Assembly: GCA_963756525.1 (NCBI GenBank)
Contig: CAVWNR010000003.1
Span: forward strand, 186,001 to 250,000
DNA length: 64,000 nucleotides
From: CAVWNR01 sp963756525
Lineage (GTDB): Bacteria; Actinomycetota; Actinomycetes; Mycobacteriales; Jatrophihabitantaceae
Direction: 5' to 3'
Position 1 is the stretch's first letter; each line of letters begins with the position of its first letter. Both the position numbers and the translations under genes were made by a program. The notes beneath the pieces were generated by a model, which worked only from the letters and a program-made list of their open reading frames with translations, was not told the DNA's origin and searched no databases. Below are positions 58,455 through 64,000 of this stretch, one piece after another.

Positions 58455-60436
58455 TACCCTCGCCTCCAATGCTGCCGGGCTTTGCTGACTGCCCCACTGG
58501 CCGCACGCATCGGCGCCGTGATCCGCCAGCTCTGCGAAGACAGCAGCTCGTCGATGGTCGCGTGCGCGCCGGCTGCGTCCTTGCGCGTCTCGGTCAGCAC
58601 AACTTCGGCGTCGGTGAGCGCTTGACGCAGGCGGGCGATCTCCTCCGCCGACTGCTCGGCCGACGCCCGGGCGTGCACATCACGGATCCGGGCCTGCTCG
58701 AGGTGCACCTCGAGCTGTTGCGCCTCCTGCCGGCTCGCGGCGAGCGCCGCTTCCGCGGCACGCCGCAGGTCACCGTCCCGGTCACCCAACGGGGTCATCC
58801 GCAACGGTGTGGCCAGCGCGTCGAGCTGGCTCGCGGTGTAGCCCTTCGCCCATTCCTCGACCCGTTCGTCGTCGGGCGCGAAGCCCCACACCACCGCTTG
58901 GAAGGCTGCCTCGGCTTGCACCGCCTGCTCCCACCACGGGCCGTCCAGGCCGACCATCTCGCCGAGCCAGGCGGCAACGTCCGCGATCGTCTCGCCGGGC
59001 AGCCGATCAGGCACGCACCGCAGGCTCAGTTGGCGAGCCGTGAGCAACGCCCCGCGGGCGAGCACCGCCTCCACAGTGGCCGTCATGTGCCACTCGTCAT
59101 CGATGATGCGCAACTCTGCGTCGCCGACAACGAGCAGGTTCTGCGGGATGAGATCCACGCTGCGCATCCCGTTTGGGTCGGGCTGGGCGCTGGCTACCAG
59201 AGCTGCCCACTTGCCCAGCCAATGCCTGATCTTCGCCTCGTCCGCCGGCTCGAGCACGGTGACGAGGTTCGTGCCGGGATACAACGGCGTTTGGCCAACC
59301 GCAGCGTGCCGGACCGGGCCGCTCTGCTCCGGCGCATCGGTGAGATAGCGCCGCTCGAGGCACACCGAACCGCCGGTATCCACAACGTCGGTCTGGGTGG
59401 CGAAGCGCCGCGCACGCTCGGCTGAAAAGAAGCTCGCCAGCCGCTCCCGCGGCCATAACATCGGTGCTTGCGTGCCTTTGCGGGCGATGACGAGGTGCGA
59501 GTTCGCGTGCGGCGCGGCGTCGCCGTCGTCCAGCAACGACATCCACAGCGCGCCCTCGGCTGCCGCGCGAGCGCGCACGCCGATCCAGTCGGGACTCGGC
59601 CACTGCGGAATCTCGAAAGCCAGCTGCGGCGCAGCCTCATAGAGCTCATCGGCGAACACCGCACGGGGCACCTTGTAGTCCGGAAACACGCCGAAGAAGC
59701 GCAGACTGCTGAAACCTGCCTCGGTCAGAAGGCCGCGCAGCGCGGCCCGGCCGAACGTCCTCGCCGGTCCTGGCGTGCGGTAGCCCTCGATCGACTGGAA
59801 CGGGATGCCGCTGTGGTCCTCTGATGCTCCGGCGAGGTACTTCACGCCGAGGGCGTTCTCGATCGCGAGGACCAGGTGCCCGCCGTCGACCAGCCGCTCG
59901 TGCAGCCTGGCGAGGAACTCGGCGTAGACCGCCGAGTCACCTGCGCCACCGGCCACGTACTCCAGAACCCCGACAACGACAACGAGGTCGTACGCAGGCT
60001 CGGCGGGTACGTCCTCCGCGCCGCCGACGAATACCCGCACGTTGTCCTGGTCGCGGGTGCGCAACCGCGCCACCTCCGCCCGCGACGTCATCGGCTCGAC
60101 GGCGTCGACCTGGCCACAGACCTCGCCGAGGTAGCGGGTAAGCGGCCCGCAGCCGCAGCCGATCTCCAGCACCCGCATCGAGCGATCCAGGGTGAGCGGT
60201 CGGAGGATGTTCGCGCGCGAGCGGGACAGCGAGTACGTCTCCGGCCATGTCTCGGCCGCTATCGCCAGTTCGGCGGAGAGAGAGTCGAGCTCGTCAGCGG
60301 CACCGATGACAGACGCCAAGCGCTGCTCCGCGCCGTCCGCGTAGCGCAGGCTCGACTCCCGAAGTACCGGCAGGCTCGTCGACTCCTCGCCGACGATCCG
60401 CCGCAGCGGTGTCGCCTCGACGTACGCCTCGGGCAT
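58454..60436 (-). CDS. WbdD-like methyltransferase with kinase-like domain and C-terminal coiled coil
   Basis: 660 residues. Methyltransferase domain about 70-270: MRVLEIGCGCGPLTRYLGEV (89-97), VDAVEPM, YDLVVVVGVLEYV. Residues about 330-475 look like a protein-kinase/APH-type fold: D428-LIPQ-N433 is the catalytic-loop Dx4N, and IIDDEW (446-447) fits the metal-binding motif. Residues about 555-632 form a charged coiled coil, then SSQSWRITAPMR and a basic amphipathic end. The order methyltransferase, kinase, coiled coil and membrane-binding tail is that of E. coli O9a WbdD, which caps the polymannan and limits its length. The kinase assignment is by motif only. GAAGGGAC precedes ATG 60436. It lies 90 bases after wzt in the same operon. 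Confidence 0.8.
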   Translation of the reverse strand: MPEAYVEATPLRRIVGEESTSLPVLRESSLRYADGAEQRLASVIGAADELDSLSAELAIAAETWPETYSLSRSRANILRPLTLDRSMRVLEIGCGCGPLTRYLGEVCGQVDAVEPMTSRAEVARLRTRDQDNVRVFVGGAEDVPAEPAYDLVVVVGVLEYVAGGAGDSAVYAEFLARLHERLVDGGHLVLAIENALGVKYLAGASEDHSGIPFQSIEGYRTPGPARTFGRAALRGLLTEAGFSSLRFFGVFPDYKVPRAVFADELYEAAPQLAFEIPQWPSPDWIGVRARAAAEGALWMSLLDDGDAAPHANSHLVIARKGTQAPMLWPRERLASFFSAERARRFATQTDVVDTGGSVCLERRYLTDAPEQSGPVRHAAVGQTPLYPGTNLVTVLEPADEAKIRHWLGKWAALVASAQPDPNGMRSVDLIPQNLLVVGDAELRIIDDEWHMTATVEAVLARGALLTARQLSLRCVPDRLPGETIADVAAWLGEMVGLDGPWWEQAVQAEAAFQAVVWGFAPDDERVEEWAKGYTASQLDALATPLRMTPLGDRDGDLRRAAEAALAASRQEAQQLEVHLEQARIRDVHARASAEQSAEEIARLRQALTDAEVVLTETRKDAAGAHATIDELLSSQSWRITAPMRAASGAVSKARQHWRRG

Positions 60437-60526
60437 TGCCGTCCCTTCGTCATCGCTCACGCGCGGCCAGCGGCGGCCGGGCGGCTTTGCAACGATACGC
60501 AAAGAGCCTTCGGCTCGGCCGGACGC

Positions 60527-61774
60527 TCACAATCCCGTCAGCGTCGCTGCGACGCCGGCCGGCGGGGCGTCGGTCGCGACGATCGCCCACTCGCCGCCCA
60601 ATGCGGCGATGCCTTCGACATCTCGCACGGCGGAGGGTGTGACTTCGAAGCGCGCGGCCTTGCGACTCTTGTCGTAGAGCTTGAGCCCGTCCCGGTCGCG
60701 GATCGCGACGTCCACCTCGTACTGGGCGGGCACGAGCGGGACCGCCGGGACGCGCAACTCGACCACGCCGCGGCCGTCCACGCTGTGCAGGTCCAACGAC
60801 GTGTAGCGCGTCGACGACGTCGCGACGTGCACGCCGTCGTGCCGGTTCAGCGCGACGCGGAAGGCCGGGTCGGTCACCGGGCGGGTCGCGCGGTAGTGAA
60901 CCCGGATGACCAGCGGTTGTCCGGTACGGATCCGGTGCAGCGGCAGCCCATGGCCGTCGAGGACCTCGATCCGCTCGCAGCGGATCTCGCCGGAGCCCGC
61001 GCGCGCCGGCTCGCCCGGATCGTCCGTGGCGTGTACCTGCGTCTCGGCCACCTGGTCGACGTACTTGTCGATGACCCGGCCGGGCGAGCCGATGTCTTGG
61101 ACGACGCCGTGTTCGAGCCAGGCCACCTCGTCGCACATCGCCCGCACGCTGTCCAAGCCGTGGCTCACCAAGACGATCGTCCGCCCGCCCGCCTTGAGGT
61201 CGGCGAACTTCTCCTCGCACTTGCGCTGGAACTCCTGGTCGCCGACCGCCAGCACTTCGTCGACCAGCAGGATCTCCGGGTCGACGTTGATCGCGATGGA
61301 GAAGCCCAGCCGGACGTACATGCCGGACGAGTAGTTCTTCACCGGCTGGTCGATGAACTTCTCCAGCCCGGAGAACGCGACGATGTCGTCGAAGCGCCGC
61401 TGCAACTGCCGCTTGCTCAGGCCGAGAATCGAGCCGTTGAGGTAGACGTTGTCGCGTCCGGAGAGCTCGGGATGAAAGCCCGCGCCCAGCTCCAGCAGCG
61501 CGGAGACCGAGCCGTTGACCGACACCGTGCCCTGATCCGGCCGCAGGATGCGCGCAATGCACTTCAGCAACGTGCTCTTGCCCGACCCGTTCGGGCCCAC
61601 CAGCCCGAACGTGGTGCCCGCCGGGATCTCGAAGCTGACGTCGTCGAGCGCGCGGAACTCCTCGTAGCGGGCCCGCCGGCGCCGCAGCAGCGCCGCCTTG
61701 AGCGTCTGGTTGCGTTCGTGATAGAGCCGGAAGTGCTTGGTCAGGTGGTCGACGGCGACCGCGGGCCGGGTCAT
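60527..61774 (-). CDS. wzt: polysaccharide ABC exporter ATPase Wzt with C-terminal glycan-recognition domain
   Basis: 415 residues. The ATPase (about 1-245) has VGPNGSGKSTLLKC (Walker A), NYSSGMYVRLGFSIAI (signature), EILLVDEVLAVGDQEF (Walker B) and VSHGLDSV. After about residue 265 comes a beta-sandwich Wzt_C domain (ERIEVLDGHGLPLHRIRTGQPLVI ... PAQYEVDVAIRDRDGLKLYDK), absent from the short mycobacterial homologues. In E. coli O9a this domain binds the terminal cap of the finished chain and licenses export. The start lies 5 bases after the wzm stop. Confidence 0.94.
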   Translation of the reverse strand: MTRPAVAVDHLTKHFRLYHERNQTLKAALLRRRRARYEEFRALDDVSFEIPAGTTFGLVGPNGSGKSTLLKCIARILRPDQGTVSVNGSVSALLELGAGFHPELSGRDNVYLNGSILGLSKRQLQRRFDDIVAFSGLEKFIDQPVKNYSSGMYVRLGFSIAINVDPEILLVDEVLAVGDQEFQRKCEEKFADLKAGGRTIVLVSHGLDSVRAMCDEVAWLEHGVVQDIGSPGRVIDKYVDQVAETQVHATDDPGEPARAGSGEIRCERIEVLDGHGLPLHRIRTGQPLVIRVHYRATRPVTDPAFRVALNRHDGVHVATSSTRYTSLDLHSVDGRGVVELRVPAVPLVPAQYEVDVAIRDRDGLKLYDKSRKAARFEVTPSAVRDVEGIAALGGEWAIVATDAPPAGVAATLTGL

Positions 61775-61779
61775 CCTGC

Positions 61780-62610
61780 TCAGAGCTCCTCGGCCAGGCG
61801 GCCCTCGTAGCGCCGGAACAGCGCCAGGCCCGCGATCAGCGTGATGATTGCGACCGCTGCACCGTAAGCGAGGTACGTGCCCTCCATGCCGGTGTGGTAG
61901 TAGAGCGCGTTGCGGATGCCCTCCACGTAGTTGGTCATCGGGTTGAGGTGGAACAGCGTGAGGATGTGGTAGCGGGCGACGATCTTCTCCCGGTGCCCGT
62001 TGCCGGCGGTGACCGCGGCGAGCGAGTAGATGATCGGCGTCAGGTAGAACCACATCTGCAGCGCGATCGCGAGGAAGTGTTCGGTGTCGCGGAAGTACAC
62101 GTTGGCGACGGCGAGGATGAGCGAGAAGCCGAGCACGAACGCGCAGAGCAGCGCGATGTGCAGCAGCGCCAAGGGCACCCACGCGATGGCGATACTGCCG
62201 TAGGCGGCCAGCGCGACGAGCAGCACGACCATCTCGATCAGGAACATCACCAGCGAGGACACGACGGTGGAGATGACCAGCAGCTCGCGCGGGAAGTACG
62301 TCTTCTTGATCAGGTTCGCGTTGCCGAGCACGGACCCCATGCCGCCGAGGAGCCCGGCGACGAGGAAGTTCCAGGGCAGCAGGCCGCAGAGCAGGAAGAG
62401 TGGGTAGCTGTCGAGCCCGCCGGCTCCGGGCGGGTTCTGGAAGCGGAAGACGTAGTGGAAGACGAGGGTGAAGACGACCATGCTGGCCAACGGGTTGAGC
62501 AGCGACCATCCCCAGCCGAGCACGGTGCCCCGGAACTTGCCTCGCAGTTCGCGCAGCGTGAGATTCGCCAGCAGCTCGCGCGACGAGACCAGATCGGACA
62601 ATACCGTCAT
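61780..62610 (-). CDS. wzm: polysaccharide ABC exporter permease Wzm
   Basis: 276 residues with six helices of the ABC-2 type. TLRELRGKFRGTVLGWGWSLLNPLASMVVFTLVFHYVF is the conserved N-terminal amphipathic region and first helix, with FPRELLVISTVVSSLVMFLIEMVVLLVAL and YFRDTEHFLAIALQMWFYLTPIIYSL following. It pairs with Wzt to move undecaprenyl-linked polysaccharide across the membrane. AAGGAG is close before ATG 62610. A TAGACT -10 candidate lies at 62634-62639 on this strand. Confidence 0.94.
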   Translation of the reverse strand: MTVLSDLVSSRELLANLTLRELRGKFRGTVLGWGWSLLNPLASMVVFTLVFHYVFRFQNPPGAGGLDSYPLFLLCGLLPWNFLVAGLLGGMGSVLGNANLIKKTYFPRELLVISTVVSSLVMFLIEMVVLLVALAAYGSIAIAWVPLALLHIALLCAFVLGFSLILAVANVYFRDTEHFLAIALQMWFYLTPIIYSLAAVTAGNGHREKIVARYHILTLFHLNPMTNYVEGIRNALYYHTGMEGTYLAYGAAVAIITLIAGLALFRRYEGRLAEEL

Positions 62611-62633
62611 GCCACTCCTTGTCGTGTCGACCT

Positions 62634-62639
62634 AGTCTA
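62634..62639 (-). promoter_or_regulatory. -10 box TAGACT for the wzm operon
   Basis: It lies 23 bases upstream of ATG 62610 in the 94-bp divergent region shared with the GT2 gene at 62705; no clear -35. Confidence 0.35.
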
Positions 62640-62704
62640 AGCGGGGGCCGCCCGCCATCCGGTGCGTTCGGCCTCGTACGCGCCGTCGACTGGAGGGTTG
62701 CGCC

Positions 62705-63775
62705 ATGGCCAAGGTGAGCGTCGTCATCCCCACCTGGGACGGCGCGCACATCCTGCCAGCGGCACTGGACGGCCTGGCGGCGCAGGAACTCCCGGACGGC
62801 GTCGAGCTGGAAACGATCGTCGTCGACAACGGCTCCCGCGACGGGACGGCGGCGCTGATCGCCGAGCGCTATCCCGCCGTGCGCGTCGTCTCGCTGCCCG
62901 TGAACCGCGGCTTCGCCGGCGGGGTGAATGCCGGCATCCGGGCGGCGTCCGGTGAGCTCGTCGCACTGCTCAACAACGACGCGGTACCCGAGCCGCCGTG
63001 GCTCGCGCGGCTGATCGCCGGCCTTGGGGAAGAGGCAGGCGTCGGGGCGTGTACCTCGAAGATCGTCCAGGCCGGCCGCAGCGGGCCGGTTCAGTTCGAC
63101 ACCACCGGCGATTACTACACGATCTTCGGCCGGGCGCACGCTCGCGGCCGCGACGAGATCGACGTCGGCCAGTACGACACGCCCGGCGAGGTGTTCGGTG
63201 CAACCGGCGCCGCCACGCTCTACCGCCGGGCGCTCTTCGACCGGGTCGGCCTCTTCGACGAGGAGTTCTTCGCCTATTACGAGGACGTCGACCTGTCGCT
63301 GCGTGCCCGGCTTGCCGGATTCCGCACGAGATACGAGCCCGCCGCGGTCGTGCGCCACCAGATGGGCGCCACCTCCGGCGGCGCGATCAGCGACTTCAGC
63401 CGCTACCACACCGTCAAGAACCAGTGGTACACGTTCTGCAAGAACCTGCCCGGCCCGCTGCTCGCCGCCTACCTACCCGGGTTCGTCGCCTACCAGGCGG
63501 CGTTCTTCGGCACCTCGTTCGTGACCGGGCTGCAGCGCGCGCACGCCCGATCGCTGCTCCGCGCCGCCCGGATGGCGCCCGCGGTCTGGCGGCAGCGCCG
63601 GGAGATCCAGCGGGGCCGGGTGCTGACGAGCCGGGAGCTGAACGCCTGGTTGATCAAGAGTTTCGAGCCGGGCGCGGGACGCAAACTGCGCCGGCTGGTC
63701 ACCACCCGTGCCGCGCGCCGCGCCGTGCCGGTATCGGGCGACCCCGGGGGTTCCGTCTGCGCGCTGAACGGCTGA
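62705..63775 (+). CDS. GT2 glycosyltransferase, rhamnosyltransferase-like
   Basis: 356 residues. KVSVVIPTWDGAHILPAALDGL, IVVDNGSRDGTAALIAE, NRGFAGGVNAGIRAASGELVALLNNDAVPEP and FGATGAATLYRRALFDRVGLFDEEFFAYYEDVDLSLRARLAGF are the signatures of O-antigen rhamnosyl/galactofuranosyl GT2 enzymes. The C-terminal part contains a hydrophobic stretch (LLAAYLPGFVAYQAAFFGTSFV) that may attach it to the membrane. GGAGGG precedes the ATG. It is divergent from wzm and likely builds the same glycan. Confidence 0.92.
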   Translation: MAKVSVVIPTWDGAHILPAALDGLAAQELPDGVELETIVVDNGSRDGTAALIAERYPAVRVVSLPVNRGFAGGVNAGIRAASGELVALLNNDAVPEPPWLARLIAGLGEEAGVGACTSKIVQAGRSGPVQFDTTGDYYTIFGRAHARGRDEIDVGQYDTPGEVFGATGAATLYRRALFDRVGLFDEEFFAYYEDVDLSLRARLAGFRTRYEPAAVVRHQMGATSGGAISDFSRYHTVKNQWYTFCKNLPGPLLAAYLPGFVAYQAAFFGTSFVTGLQRAHARSLLRAARMAPAVWRQRREIQRGRVLTSRELNAWLIKSFEPGAGRKLRRLVTTRAARRAVPVSGDPGGSVCALNG

Positions 63776-63776
63776 A

Positions 63777-63798
63777 CCGTGCCAAGGTCCCGGCACGG
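63777..63798 (+). terminator. small hairpin after the GT2 gene
   Basis: CCGTGCC / GGCACGG with an 8-base loop starts 2 bases after the TGA at 63773-63775. No U-tract follows, so termination is only likely. Confidence 0.4.
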
Positions 63799-63921
63799 CT
63801 GTCGATCCGTCGACCCGCCGGGCCTGGCCGGCGCGGCTGTTCCCACGGGTGCCGCCCAGTCAGCCGTACGATCCACTCCTGCCGGGCTGAGCGCGTCGGC
63901 GAGCAACGAGAGGAGCGGGTA

Positions 63922-64000
63922 TTGACCGCTGCGCATCTGGCCGCACTCACCGCGCTCTTGGCAGTGTTGATGCTGGTGCCGTTCGCGGCCGGCGTTCTGC
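63922..64000 (+). CDS. start of a membrane protein, truncated by the window
   Basis: TTG 63922 follows GAGAGGAGCGGGT and opens LTAAHLAALTALLAVLMLV followed by PFAAGVL, a hydrophobic N-terminal helix. The frame stays open to the end of the window. It could be a polymerase, ligase or GT of the glycan cluster, but too little is visible. Confidence 0.5.
   Translation, partial: MTAAHLAALTALLAVLMLVPFAAGVL

Noticed and set aside
62611..63409. Upstream extension of the Wzt reading frame across wzm and into the GT2 gene
   Set aside because: The ABC domain begins at ATG 61774 with a normal MTRPAVAVDHL start. The upstream part is out-of-frame translation of other genes.
1..64000. tRNA, rRNA, intact insertion sequences or integrase genes
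   Set aside because: Reading both strands I saw no cloverleaf with conserved TTCGA arm, no rRNA stretches and no DDE or tyrosine-recombinase protein.

Overview
The window is high-GC DNA (roughly 70% by eye) from an actinobacterium. The evidence is a sigE / anti-sigma / htrA / tatB / mrp neighbourhood with an O-methyltransferase and MgtE-N/DUF1003 genes arranged much as around Mycobacterium sigE, F420 biosynthesis genes, DUF3040, DUF4031 and GPP34 proteins, frequent GTG/TTG starts, and many start codons 6-8 bases after a TANNNT -10 box, as in leaderless mRNAs. The sequence does not fix a genus. I see no tRNA, rRNA, CRISPR array or intact transposase.

Layout. 1-3.25 kb: the end of a drug-efflux MFS gene, then about 2 kb of decayed DNA (one intact SDR gene, an aminoglycoside-phosphotransferase pseudogene, frameshifted debris) bracketed by an imperfect 30-bp direct repeat. 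3.25-5.5 kb: a secreted or surface protein with about 35 heptapeptide repeats and a C-terminal anchor. 6-13 kb: a quinone-linked redox group (FAD/4Fe-4S D-lactate-dehydrogenase-like protein, a PoxB-like ThDP enzyme, an orphan cytochrome b). 13-22.5 kb: DUF3040 protein, Dps, four transporters or small membrane proteins, a lipoprotein, and three separated acyl-CoA genes (MaoC hydratase, acyl-CoA dehydrogenase, CitE-like lyase). 22.5-29.5 kb: MgtE-N/CBS protein, DUF1003, MarR, Mrp, TatB, HtrA, anti-sigma and SigE. 29.7-36 kb: PLP decarboxylase, O-methyltransferase, DUF4031, GPP34, then cofD and a cofE-NUDIX fusion followed by a serine hydrolase.

36-64 kb is an envelope-glycan region: a DNA glycosylase, an NDP-sugar pyrophosphorylase, a GDP-heptose precursor set (gmhA, hddA, gmhB), many GT2/GT4 and GT-C glycosyltransferases, four SAM methyltransferases, a flippase-like membrane protein, a secreted GH25 lysozyme with a seven-bladed propeller, and an operon encoding Wzm, Wzt with a C-terminal glycan-recognition domain, a WbdD-like methyltransferase/kinase/coiled-coil protein, and two GT4 proteins.

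How they may work together: the last operon has the parts of an O9a-type ABC-exported polysaccharide system, in which a capping methyltransferase-kinase with a coiled coil sets chain length and the Wzt C-terminal domain recognises the cap. Finding these parts together in a Gram-positive-type organism is the most interesting feature of the window. Also notable are the CofE-NUDIX fusion in place of the usual CofE-nitroreductase form, a chain of tandem minicistrons joined by ATGA overlaps, a family of intergenic palindromes, and a candidate small RNA.
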